64,000 bases of DNA. Source: Bacillus_I endophytica_A. GTDB lineage: Bacteria > Bacillota > Bacilli > Bacillales > Bacillaceae_H. The stretch lies in assembly GCF_026790145.1 (NCBI RefSeq), contig NZ_JALAMS010000008.1, forward strand, positions 1-64,000. The letters are read 5' to 3'. Positions 31,552 through 39,630 of this stretch are shown here, piece after piece. The notes beneath the pieces are model-generated. The model saw only the letters and a program-made list of their open reading frames with translations. It did no database searches and had not been told where the DNA came from. Made by a program: the position numbers and the translations under genes. Position 1 is the stretch's first letter. Every line of letters begins with the position of its first letter.

Positions 31552-31995
31552 GTGAAAGTCATAATCGTCAACAAAGCATACAAATTACGCATCTATCCAA
31601 ACAAAGAACAAGAAATCCTAATAGCAAAGACTATCGGCTGTTCTCGTTTTGTATTTAATCGCTTTTTGGCACAATGGAATAATGCCTACAAGGAAACAGG
31701 CAAAGGATTGACTTATAACGCTTGTTCTTCTCAATTAACGCAGCTAAAGAAAGAATTAGTATGGTTAAAAGAAGTCGACAGCATTGCTATTCAATCCTCA
31801 CTCAAAAACCTTGCTGATTCGTATACTCGATTCTTCAAGAACCAGAATCAAGCACCACGATTCAAGTCTAAAAAGAATAGAGTACAATCCTATACAACAA
31901 AGCACACCAACGGAAATATCGCCATTATTGGCAACAAAATCAAATTACCTAAACTGGGTCTTGTTCGCTTTGCAAAAAGTCGTTCTTGGTTCTAG
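31552..31995 (+). pseudogene. TnpB (OrfB_IS605), N-terminal fragment
   Basis: About 140 residues of the N-terminal helix-turn-helix/WED part of TnpB (AYKLRIYPNKEQEILIAKTI, GCSRFVFNRFLAQWNNAY, PRFKSKKNRVQSYTTKHTNG) and then a break into unrelated sequence near 31975. The RuvC and zinc-finger domains are absent. The start is unusual: GGAGG is followed by GTG inside it and by ATA at 31561 where an ATG would fit. Confidence 0.85.
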
Positions 31996-32178
31996 ACGAA
32001 CACCCATTTTTACAGAACGTTTGTTAAATACCCTTTCAGATATCATAACAAAGCGAACGGAAAAGGCTTCCTTGCTACGAAAGACATTCCTGTAGATATT
32101 GCGATCTGGTACAGTTCTTCAGCTCTAATCGGAACCATTGTAAAATGGTTGCATCGAGATATGCCTTATACACCGTAG
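31996..32178 (+). pseudogene. TetR family regulator, C-terminal remnant
   Basis: In one frame FTERLLNTLSDIITKRTEKA and, after a shift, GFLATKDIPVDIAIWYSSSA then LIGTIVKWLHRDMPYTP and a stop. This is the C-terminal ligand domain of a TetR-like regulator (the VPVDIAxWYxSSALIGxIxxWL...MPYT pattern). The DNA-binding half is gone; the TnpB fragment is joined directly in front of it. Confidence 0.75.
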
Positions 32179-32291
32179 TTTCTTGCTAAAAAGTTGTATA
32201 TGCTTTTTAAATTAAGAATGGAAGAGATTTGATTGAAAGTTGGTGAGGCAACAAGAGTATTGAAAATTAACCATAATATGAATTTAGATAT

Positions 32292-32331
32292 AAAAAAAGA
32301 GTTCGTGCACTTTAGTGCACGAACTCTTTTT
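32292..32331 (+). terminator. strong bidirectional terminator
   Basis: AAAAAGAGTTCGTGCAC / GTGCACGAACTCTTTTT with loop TTTA. Confidence 0.85.
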
Positions 32332-32383
32332 CACTGTATTTTGAAACTTCACTACCCTACCCTTTCAGAAGCAATGTTTCTCA

Positions 32384-32713
32384 TTATGAAGATTTGTCAT
32401 GAAGCTTACGCTGACCAGTTTCACTATGTCCTGTTGGCTTAATAATTAAGCAGATAATGAAAGCAATAAGGGCTGCAACACCTAGAGGAATCACAAAGTA
32501 TAAATAGGTTCCTCCTCCTTGACTTAATGTCTCATTGTTTGAATAAAAGCGAATCGTAATAATAGCGGAGCCTATCAAGCAAACCCCTGGTAAAAGCAAG
32601 CGTGAAAAGAACATTTTAAATGGGTTTAGTCGTGCTAGAATATATGAAACAACAATCAAAATAATCCCGCTAACAATTCCTGAAATTAAAAAAATAAGTG
32701 CTGATCCACTCAT
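32384..32713 (-). CDS. three-helix membrane protein (hypothetical)
   Basis: 109 residues with hydrophobic segments at about 5-27, 38-55 and 70-92, and a hydrophilic C-terminus (KPTGHSETGQRKLHDKSS). GGAGGAGGCGCC precedes the ATG. Not recognised. It lies next to the VLRF1-like gene but the two are separated by a terminator. Confidence 0.55.
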   Translation of the reverse strand: MSGSALIFLISGIVSGIILIVVSYILARLNPFKMFFSRLLLPGVCLIGSAIITIRFYSNNETLSQGGGTYLYFVIPLGVAALIAFIICLIIKPTGHSETGQRKLHDKSS

Positions 32714-32827
32714 GGCGCCTCCTCCTTTATCTTTTCGTCGTTTTATTTCTTTTAAAAATCTAGTTAGACAAGTGCTATGGTTATCTATTCCACCGTTCCA
32801 TCAAAGTGAAACTTTTTAAGGCATAAA

Positions 32828-32862
32828 TAAAAAAAGGAGGGAAAATCCCTCCTCCTTTTTAA
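32828..32862 (-). terminator. terminator of the VLRF1-like gene
   Basis: AAAAAGGAGGGA / TCCCTCCTCCTTTTT, overlapping the stop codon. Confidence 0.8.
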
Positions 32863-33668
32863 GACGTTTTTAAAAGCTCTTGAACAACTTTATTTTCTTC
32901 TTCATTCAGTAAGTTTTTCTCAATCATCTCATCTATTCTCTTATTCATATTTCCTTCAATTGTTTTTGCAATCTCCTTATCTCCTACAAGAAGAATTGAA
33001 GACCATTTATTGTCTGCGGCAATTTTGTCGAGTTTGCTTCCCATGCTCTTCCAAAAGCGCTTCTGATTGGCGTTAACACGCTCTTGAAACTCGTCTTTCC
33101 GACTTGCTACATTAGCTCCTCCACCCATGTTTATATCCGCTTTTGAAGGTCCTTCATGTAGGCGCCAATCATCTATATCAAGATCGTACTGATAATGCTT
33201 AACTCCTTGAACTTTAGAAAGCTTTGTATCAATAATTTTTACTTCTGTTTGCTGAAGCAGCACAATTCCTGTATTTGGGTATGTTTCATAAAGACGCTGA
33301 AGCGGCTCTAAGACAGGGTGTTCTTCCCAATAAAAGTTTGTTTCAACAGGAATCTGAAGAGACAGAACCTCCCAAATTCCGCTGTCGCATGATGCAAAAA
33401 TCACAAAACTGCGTGGCATCTTCCGTTCCTGATCTCTTATATATCCTTCTACTTTCTCATGGAGAGCACACACTCTTTTTTGCTCTTCTTCATCACTTCT
33501 TTTCATGTACTCTTCTAGTCTTTTAAATCCTGTTTTAAGCGCTATTTTATATTCGCCGCCTTGCTGATCTTGATTGCGCCGATCTGTGTTAATATACAGC
33601 GTGAGGATTTTGTCTGGTGCCTGAGTTTTCACGTGCTCTAGCTTATTAAAAATCTCGTTTAGACTCAT
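32859..33668 (-). CDS. VLRF1 family aeRF1-type release-factor-like protein
   Basis: 269 residues. The start LNEIFNKLEHVKTQAPDKIL then TLYINTDRRNQDQQGGEYKI matches a Bacillaceae protein family annotated as VLRF1/bacterial eRF1-like; such proteins have the release-factor fold with a peptidyl-tRNA-hydrolysing loop, possibly acting on stalled ribosomes. The corresponding region is INMGGGANVASRKDEFQERV (about 178-197), where a GG-containing loop sits as in eRF1 GGQ, but without Gln. AGGAGG upstream of the ATG. Function in cells unproven. Confidence 0.7.
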   Translation of the reverse strand: MSLNEIFNKLEHVKTQAPDKILTLYINTDRRNQDQQGGEYKIALKTGFKRLEEYMKRSDEEEQKRVCALHEKVEGYIRDQERKMPRSFVIFASCDSGIWEVLSLQIPVETNFYWEEHPVLEPLQRLYETYPNTGIVLLQQTEVKIIDTKLSKVQGVKHYQYDLDIDDWRLHEGPSKADINMGGGANVASRKDEFQERVNANQKRFWKSMGSKLDKIAADNKWSSILLVGDKEIAKTIEGNMNKRIDEMIEKNLLNEEENKVVQELLKTS

Positions 33669-33736
33669 CTATCAAAAAACCTCCTTTAATTCAAGACTTA
33701 GTATATATATTGCTTTTTTAAGAGAGAGCTAAACGT

Positions 33737-33800
33737 AAAAAAAGGAAATTTCAGCGTGAGAAAAGTCCTGTTTTTACTCACACTAAATTTCCCTTTTTCA
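33737..33800 (-). terminator. terminator of the GntP permease gene
   Basis: AAAGGAAATTT...GTGAG / CTCAC...AAATTTCCCTTT long hairpin, T run on the minus strand. Confidence 0.7.
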
Positions 33801-33801
33801 T

Positions 33802-35235
33802 TTAAACTAGACCTGTTAGCATATAAACCGCAATAATTAAGAACGCAGCAAGTGTTTTAACAACTGTGATCACAAAAATGTCTCCATATGACTGTTTGTG
33901 GGTCATTCCTGTTACAGCTAAAAGCGTAATAATTGCTCCGTTGTGTGGAAGAGTATCCATCCCACCTGAAGCCATTGAGATAACTCTGTGCATAACTTCT
34001 AAATCAATATTAGCAGCTTGAGCAACTTGATAATATTTCTCCCCCATAACGCCAAGAACAATACTCATCCCACCTGAGGCAGATCCTGTAACCCCTGCTA
34101 AAACGTTTGTTGTTACAGCACTGTTTACAAGCGGATTTGTGAATGCTTGTGAAATACCGTCACGGATAACTAAAAAGCCAGGAAGAGCAGCAATAACGGC
34201 CCCAAATCCATATTCAGAAGCTGTGTTCATTACAGCTAAAAGCGAGCCGCTAATTCCTTCTGTAAGACCTTTTTTCATATTTTGGACAACAGGCGTCCAG
34301 TTTAGCGCAATTGTTGCAATAATTCCAAGCGCTAACGCAATTTCTACTGACCAAATACCGGTTACTTTTGATAAATCAACTTCGTTATAAGTAGGAAGTC
34401 CAATTTTTGAGAAGTCAAAACCACCGCTATACCATTTAGGAATCATTTCCGTAAAAAACTTGTTCGATACTCCAACAAGGACAAGTGGTACAAAAGCCAA
34501 AATCTTCCTTGCCGTTGTAACAGACTCAACGCTTACTTTACTTTCTTCTTTTGCAAGCTCAGAGGATGCTGCAAGCTGCTCTTCTGTCAAAGACCCTGAA
34601 TAGCCCTCTCCACGCTTTGCAGCCTGCTTGCGGCGCCATTCAAGATAAAATAAAGTTGTGAATAAAACGAAAGCGGTTCCAATAAACCCTAAAATAGGAG
34701 CAGCATAAATATCTGTTTTGAAAAAGGTTGTTGGAATAACGTTTTGAATTTGCGGTGTTCCAGGGAGCGCGTCCATTGTAAATGTAACGGCTCCAAGCGC
34801 AATTGCCGCTGGCAGAAGGCGCTTCGGAATATTCGCTTCTCTGAACATGTTGTTTGCAAATGGATAAACAGCAAACACAACTACAAATAAGCTAACGCCG
34901 CTGTAAGTAAGAATAGCTCCAAGAAGAACTGTCGCTAAAATGGCTCGCTTTGCTCCAACAAGACTTATAATGGTTTGAGCGATAATGCGCGCAAGCCCTG
35001 ACATTTCAACTACTTTTCCAAATACGGCTCCAAGTAAGAATACAGGAAAATACTGCTTAATAAAGTCCACCATCTTGACCATAAATACTTCACTAAAAAA
35101 CGGGAGCACGTAAGTTGGGTTTGTTAAGGCTACTGCTAAAAGAGCAGCAATAGGAGCAAATAAAATAACACTGTACCCCCTATAAGCCATAAACATGAGC
35201 AACCCGAGTGAAAATAGAATGATAACGACATCCAT
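33802..35235 (-). CDS. GntP family permease (YxjC-like)
   Basis: 477 residues, about 12-13 membrane helices, in the gluconate:H+ symporter (GntP) superfamily: FLLGAVFGKVVEMSGLARI, ITYSGVSLFVVVFAVYPFAN, MSMASGGMDTLPHNGAIITL. In B. subtilis a GntP-type permease (yxjC) lies with scoA/scoB; here too it follows the CoA-transferase cluster and may import an organic acid such as acetoacetate or butyrate. A terminator after the citrate synthase gene separates it partly. Confidence 0.82.
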   Translation of the reverse strand: MDVVIILFSLGLLMFMAYRGYSVILFAPIAALLAVALTNPTYVLPFFSEVFMVKMVDFIKQYFPVFLLGAVFGKVVEMSGLARIIAQTIISLVGAKRAILATVLLGAILTYSGVSLFVVVFAVYPFANNMFREANIPKRLLPAAIALGAVTFTMDALPGTPQIQNVIPTTFFKTDIYAAPILGFIGTAFVLFTTLFYLEWRRKQAAKRGEGYSGSLTEEQLAASSELAKEESKVSVESVTTARKILAFVPLVLVGVSNKFFTEMIPKWYSGGFDFSKIGLPTYNEVDLSKVTGIWSVEIALALGIIATIALNWTPVVQNMKKGLTEGISGSLLAVMNTASEYGFGAVIAALPGFLVIRDGISQAFTNPLVNSAVTTNVLAGVTGSASGGMSIVLGVMGEKYYQVAQAANIDLEVMHRVISMASGGMDTLPHNGAIITLLAVTGMTHKQSYGDIFVITVVKTLAAFLIIAVYMLTGLV

Positions 35236-35270
35236 CTCTTTCCCTCCAATACTTTAGAATCTATTATATG

Positions 35271-35304
35271 AGAGCCGGCAGAGAACGTCTCTGCCGGCTC
35301 TTTT
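35271..35304 (-). terminator. terminator after citA-like gene
   Basis: AGAGCCGGCAGAGA / TCTCTGCCGGCTCT, a 14-bp stem, with TTTT. Confidence 0.85.
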
Positions 35305-35311
35305 CATCCTT

Positions 35312-36403
35312 TTAAACTGGAACAGGTCCTTTATAAACAGACTGTGGTCGATAAATTCTATTTGATGCCGACTGTTCGAGAATATGTGCTGTCCATCCCA
35401 CAAATCGGCTTGCTGTGAACGTTGGAGTAAAAAGAGAAGAATGTAGGTCAATGGACTTCATAACAGCTGCTGCAAAGTATTCAACATTTGTATAAATGCC
35501 GCGTCCTGGCTTATATTCCTCTAAAAGAGCAATCGTTGTTTTTTCAACTTCAAGCACAAGATCAAACCAATTATTTTTACTTGCAACGCTTTGAAGAACT
35601 GTTTTCAGAGCTTCAGAACGAGGATCTCTTGTTCTGTAGACACGGTGACCAAATCCCATAATTTTTTCACCTTTATCTAAGCGTGCTCTCACCCATGGTT
35701 CAATTTCTTCTTTGCTTGAAATTTCGTCAAGCATTGAAATAACGCCAGAAGGAGCTCCGCCGTGAAGCGGTCCTTTCATTGCACCAATAGCGGCGCAAAG
35801 AGCTGACACCATATCAGACTCTGTTGAGGTAACAACCCGACTTGAGAACGTTGAGGCATTCATCCCATGCTCAATTGTGAGGATAAAGTAAGCGCTCAAT
35901 GCTTTAACAAGATCCTCACGCGGCTTTTCTCCTTTAATCATATAAAGGTAGTTCGCTACATGATCAAGTTCGTTGTTTGGATTGATGATTGATAAGTTAT
36001 TTTGCTTGCGATACCAGTACGCAATAATTGTTGGCGTAATGGCCGTTAGCTTCATTGCCTGATCAATTTTTGGAGGCCACGCATAGTCTTTTGTGCCGAG
36101 CGCTGAAATACACGTTCTTAGCACGCTCATAATCTCTGTTTCTTTTGGCAATACTCGTAAAATATTTAAAACGTAATCTGGAATACTTCGATTCTCTTTT
36201 AACGCTTTTTTAAATTCGTTCAACTCTTTTTCATTTGGAAGTGCGTCATTCCAAACAAGGTAAGCAACCTCTTCAAACGAGTAGTTTACAGCTAAATCCT
36301 TAGCCATATAGCCTCTGTAGATCAGTTTGCCATTTTCTCCATCAACATGACCAACATACGTTTCAGCTGCTACTACGCCTTCTAACCCCTTTGAATAACT
36401 CAT
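35312..36403 (-). CDS. citA: citrate synthase, CitA type
   Basis: 363 residues. Condenses acetyl-CoA and oxaloacetate. Catalytic His residues in IEHGMNAST (about 179), GPLHGGAPS (about 214) and GFGHRVYRTRDPR (about 253). The usual Asp of PNVDFYSG is Glu in YTNVEYFAAAV, a change also present, as I remember, in B. subtilis CitA, so not a defect. The ATG at 36403 with AAGGGGGATG is chosen over the upstream one. Next to scoAB it would direct acetyl-CoA from ketone-body breakdown into citrate. A methylcitrate synthase role cannot be excluded. Confidence 0.85.
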   Translation of the reverse strand: MSYSKGLEGVVAAETYVGHVDGENGKLIYRGYMAKDLAVNYSFEEVAYLVWNDALPNEKELNEFKKALKENRSIPDYVLNILRVLPKETEIMSVLRTCISALGTKDYAWPPKIDQAMKLTAITPTIIAYWYRKQNNLSIINPNNELDHVANYLYMIKGEKPREDLVKALSAYFILTIEHGMNASTFSSRVVTSTESDMVSALCAAIGAMKGPLHGGAPSGVISMLDEISSKEEIEPWVRARLDKGEKIMGFGHRVYRTRDPRSEALKTVLQSVASKNNWFDLVLEVEKTTIALLEEYKPGRGIYTNVEYFAAAVMKSIDLHSSLFTPTFTASRFVGWTAHILEQSASNRIYRPQSVYKGPVPV

Positions 36404-36458
36404 GCTTTCATCCCCCTTATATATCAACAAAAGAACTTCCCTTTAAAATTCTCTTGTT

Positions 36459-37136
36459 TTAATAAGCATCAAGTTTTACTTCATCACTAACTGTTAAGCG
36501 GCCTTCTGTGGAATTCACAACCTCTTCAACTGTGTAGCCTTTTGCTACTTCAACAAGTAAAAGCCCAGAGTCTACAACATCAATAACGGCTCTTTCTGTG
36601 ATAATGCGATCTACAACGCCTTCCCCCGTTAGCGGTAGCTCACATTGAGACAAAAGTTTTGATTCGCCGGCTTTATTGACGTGATCCATAATGACAATTG
36701 TTTTACGGGCACCGTGCACAAGATCCATCGCGCCTCCCATGCCTTTAATCATTTTCCCTGGAATCATCCAGTTGGCAAGATCTCCTTTTTCAGATACTTC
36801 CATACCTCCCAGGATCGCTACGTCAATATGACCACCGCGAATCATAGCAAACGATTCAGCGCTGTTAAAATAAGAAGAACCTGGTATAGCTGTAACTGTT
36901 TCTTTACCAGCATTAATCAAATCTGCATCAACTTCTTCTTCTAAAGGATATGGTCCAATACCTAAAAGGCCGTTTTCAGACTGAAGCACAACTTGTTTGT
37001 TATTGCTAATATAATTTGCTACGAGCGTTGGCATACCAATTCCAAGGTTTACGTAAGAACCATCTGCAATTTCTTTTTCAGCGCGTCTCGCAATCTTCTC
37101 ACGGACTGCTTTTTTATCTTGAATTCCTTTGCTCAT
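36459..37136 (-). CDS. scoB: 3-oxoacid CoA-transferase subunit B
   Basis: 225 residues. Beta subunit of succinyl-CoA:acetoacetate (3-ketoacid) CoA-transferase. The catalytic Glu lies in the SENGLLGIG motif (about 53-61); VNLGIGMPTLVANYI is the typical N-terminal stretch. The gene starts directly after the scoA stop codon (TAAATG), indicating translational coupling. With scoA it activates acetoacetate to acetoacetyl-CoA. Confidence 0.93.
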   Translation of the reverse strand: MSKGIQDKKAVREKIARRAEKEIADGSYVNLGIGMPTLVANYISNNKQVVLQSENGLLGIGPYPLEEEVDADLINAGKETVTAIPGSSYFNSAESFAMIRGGHIDVAILGGMEVSEKGDLANWMIPGKMIKGMGGAMDLVHGARKTIVIMDHVNKAGESKLLSQCELPLTGEGVVDRIITERAVIDVVDSGLLLVEVAKGYTVEEVVNSTEGRLTVSDEVKLDAY

Positions 37137-37844
37137 TTAGTTCACCCCCGCTTCTCGTTTTGTTAAGCGTTCAATTCGTTTTTCTTGCTTACCTTGAATA
37201 AGTCCTTGAACATAAATGCTCGGTGTATGAATAAAGTTTGGATTTAAAGAGCCCACTTCGCTTAATTTCTCAACTTCAGCAATAGTAACTTTTCCTGCTG
37301 CTGCCATTATTGGACTAAAGTTTTGAGCTGTTTTGTTATACACAAGATTTCCCCACTTGTCGCCTTGCTCTGCTCTGACTAAAGTAAAATCTGCTGTGAG
37401 CGCTTCTTCAAGCACGTACTTTTTGCCGTTAAACTCACGTATTTCTTTTCCTTCTGCAATTGGGGTACCAACGCCAGCTGGTGTGAAGAAAGCTGGAATA
37501 CCTGCCCCACCTGCCCGAATCTTTTCAGCAAGCGTTCCTTGCGGCGTTAACTCTACTTCAAGCTCTCCTTGAAGAACTTGGCGCTCAAATTCTTTGTTTT
37601 CTCCAACATATGAACTAATCATCTTTTTAATTTGTTTATTTTTTAAAAGAACTCCAAGACCATAGTCATCAACACCACAGTTATTTGAAATCACTGTCAA
37701 ATCTTTTGCTCCTGTTTCAGCAAGAGCTAATATTAGATTTTCGGGAATACCACATAATCCAAATCCGCCCACCATCAGAGTATCTCCATCTTTGATGTCA
37801 GAAACGGCTTCTATAAAGGATGAGTAAATCGTTTTCATCGCCAT
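37137..37844 (-). CDS. scoA: 3-oxoacid CoA-transferase subunit A
   Basis: 235 residues. Alpha subunit with the CoA-binding GGFGLCGIPENLI motif (about 25-37) and the GGAGIPAFFTPAGVGTP stretch. First gene of the minus-strand sco-citA operon, transcribed divergently from a LysR gene. AAAGGA is just before the first ATG; the Met at residue 3 is an alternative start. Upstream is a 17-nt block shared with the spoVS promoter region (37881-37897). Confidence 0.93.
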   Translation of the reverse strand: MAMKTIYSSFIEAVSDIKDGDTLMVGGFGLCGIPENLILALAETGAKDLTVISNNCGVDDYGLGVLLKNKQIKKMISSYVGENKEFERQVLQGELEVELTPQGTLAEKIRAGGAGIPAFFTPAGVGTPIAEGKEIREFNGKKYVLEEALTADFTLVRAEQGDKWGNLVYNKTAQNFSPIMAAAGKVTIAEVEKLSEVGSLNPNFIHTPSIYVQGLIQGKQEKRIERLTKREAGVN

Positions 37845-37880
37845 CGTTCCTTTCTATAATCTTTTCATATTCAGCATTTT

Positions 37881-37897
37881 GGTAGCGCATACATATT
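37881..37897. repeat. 17-nt block shared with spoVS upstream region
   Basis: GGTAGCGCATACATATT, identical to 46271-46287. In both cases ATATTCA precedes it (with different spacing). Possible common regulatory site. Confidence 0.5.
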
Positions 37898-38051
37898 TAT
37901 TTTTTATGGAAGAGAACTCTCAACTTCTTCTTTGTCCAATATAGGCAATTCTACCTTTCCTTATGTAAGAGTTTACAATTTTCCGATTAATAAGTAAAAT
38001 AAATAAATGGAATGAATAGTATGAAAATAAAGAATAGAAAGGATGATGGCC

Positions 38052-38966
38052 GTGGATATCCGCCAGCTGGAGTATTTTGTAGCGGTTGCTGAGCAGGAAA
38101 GTTTCACAAAAGCTGCTGCAAACGTACACCTTTCACAGCCTGCTTTAAGTAAAATTGTTAAAAACCTTGAAGAAGAGCTCAAAGTCGAGCTTTTTGATCG
38201 CTCGACCCGCAAGCTTAAACTTACAGATGCAGGAGAAATTGTCTATCAAGAAGCGCTCAAACTAACAGCTTCCCTCACAGATTTAACGCTTCGTCTTGAT
38301 AACCTCATGAATTCCCCAACAGGCACAATCCGCATCGGTATTCCTCCTTTGATTGGCACTCTTTTCTTTCCATCAATCGCAAGGAGCTTTCATAACCAAT
38401 ATCCGAAGATTTCACTTGAACTTGTCGAATTTGGGGCAAAAAAACTTGTCGAATTTGTAGAAGAAGAGAAAGTGGATATTGCCATCATTGTACTGCCTGT
38501 AAACAACCCAAAATTTGAAATTCATCCTTTTATCCAAGAAGAGTTTGCTTTCTTTTGTGCTAAAACGCACAAATTCGCCAATAGAACATCCCTCTCTTTA
38601 AAGGAGCTATCAGAAGAAAAATTTATTTTGTTCAGCAAACAGTTTACGCTTCATGACCGCATCATATGGGAATGTGTGAATGCAGGTTTTACACCAAGTG
38701 TTCCATATGAAAGCTCACAGTGGGATTTAATTAGCGAACTTGTAGCAGAAGAGTTTGGAATTGCCATTCTTCCGCAGTCTATTTACAGTAAGATGAATCA
38801 TGACAAAATCACGATGGTTCCACTTGTTAACCCCACTCCACTATGGGAACTTGGTTTTGCTGTAAAAAAGAACAGCTACATTTCGTTTGCTAATCGAAAG
38901 CTCATTGATTTTCTTGTAAGTTATTCTGAAGATCATAAACTTATCAAAAAAAATCAGCCTATATAA
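38052..38966 (+). CDS. LysR family transcriptional regulator
   Basis: 304-307 residues. HTH at residues about 3-60 (VDIRQLEYFVAVAEQESFTK, HLSQPALSKIVKNLEEEL) and effector domain from GTIRIGIPPLIGTLFFP. Translation may start at ATG 38043 or GTG 38052 (GGATGATGG upstream). Divergent from scoA, so probably the sensor of a cluster inducer. Confidence 0.88.
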   Translation: MDIRQLEYFVAVAEQESFTKAAANVHLSQPALSKIVKNLEEELKVELFDRSTRKLKLTDAGEIVYQEALKLTASLTDLTLRLDNLMNSPTGTIRIGIPPLIGTLFFPSIARSFHNQYPKISLELVEFGAKKLVEFVEEEKVDIAIIVLPVNNPKFEIHPFIQEEFAFFCAKTHKFANRTSLSLKELSEEKFILFSKQFTLHDRIIWECVNAGFTPSVPYESSQWDLISELVAEEFGIAILPQSIYSKMNHDKITMVPLVNPTPLWELGFAVKKNSYISFANRKLIDFLVSYSEDHKLIKKNQPI

Positions 38967-39215
38967 TGCTAACAAGTTCTGTTGAAAGAGAGTAAACAAT
39001 AAATAAAGTTAGAAGATCAAATCGCAGAGGATTTAACGGAGTCACACTAAATATTGTAATGTGTTCAAAACCAGTCTTAATTCAATTACTAATTGTGTTA
39101 GTAATGTTCCTTTAAATTTCTTAAAGACTTCTAAATTTTTATCACTAATCTAAATGGCGAAGTATAATACAAATAGAAATAAAAAACATAGTAGGCACAT
39201 AATACGACGTAAACC

Positions 39216-39248
39216 AAAGACAAGTTCCTCTATAGAGGGACTTGTCTT
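39216..39248 (-). terminator. terminator of the 39248-39472 gene
   Basis: AAAGACAAGTtCCTCT / AGAGGgACTTGTCTTT with T/A-rich tails; shows the plus-strand ORF over it is not coding. Confidence 0.8.
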
Positions 39249-39472
39249 TAATATAATGGGTGTTGGTTCTGACAAGGTGGAAATCCATTTACATCCTGAA
39301 TCATATAAAAATCGTATTGCTTTAAGGCAAATTGTGCTTGATACAAATATTCAATTACAAGAAGATTTCTTCCAGATGTACCGCACAAAACACCTGAAGT
39401 CCCTTGCCCATTTGTTAATGAAATCCCAACAGGCTGCCCAATTAAATACCTAATTTTTTGTTGCCATGGCAT
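39248..39472 (-). CDS. 74-aa small protein, SH3/Sm-like (hypothetical)
   Basis: MPWQQKIRYLIGQPVGISLT then NGQGTSGVLCGTSGRNLLVI predicts short beta strands of an Sm-like barrel. AAGGAG is 8 nt before the chosen ATG. It is near the cotE-ricA region like small coat-associated genes in B. subtilis, but I do not recognise it with certainty. The C-terminal CQNQHPLY contains one cysteine. Confidence 0.6.
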   Translation of the reverse strand: MPWQQKIRYLIGQPVGISLTNGQGTSGVLCGTSGRNLLVIEYLYQAQFALKQYDFYMIQDVNGFPPCQNQHPLY

Positions 39473-39573
39473 TGTCATCACTCCTTCACATACATCGTAT
39501 TGCATTGAAAAAAATGGGTGAACGAAAAAATCTAGCAGTTCGAACTAAAAGTACATAAAAAACAAAGCAGTGG

Positions 39574-39598
39574 CGTAAATTCACGCCACTGCTTTTTA
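39574..39598 (-). terminator. nupC-like gene terminator
   Basis: AAAGCAGTGGCGT / ACGCCACTGCTTTTT. Confidence 0.85.
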
Positions 39599-39630
39599 TC
39601 GTACTCTATTACTGTCAATTTCTCTGGTTT

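Noticed and set aside
37845..38042. sigma-H or sigma-L promoter for scoA
   Set aside because: GCTGAATAT fits a sigma-H -10 but no AGGA-type -35 lies at the right distance, and no GG/GC pair for sigma-54 was found.
39154..39453. 99-aa plus-strand ORF
   Set aside because: It reads through the terminator hairpin and the antisense of the 74-aa gene, which has the better ribosome binding site.
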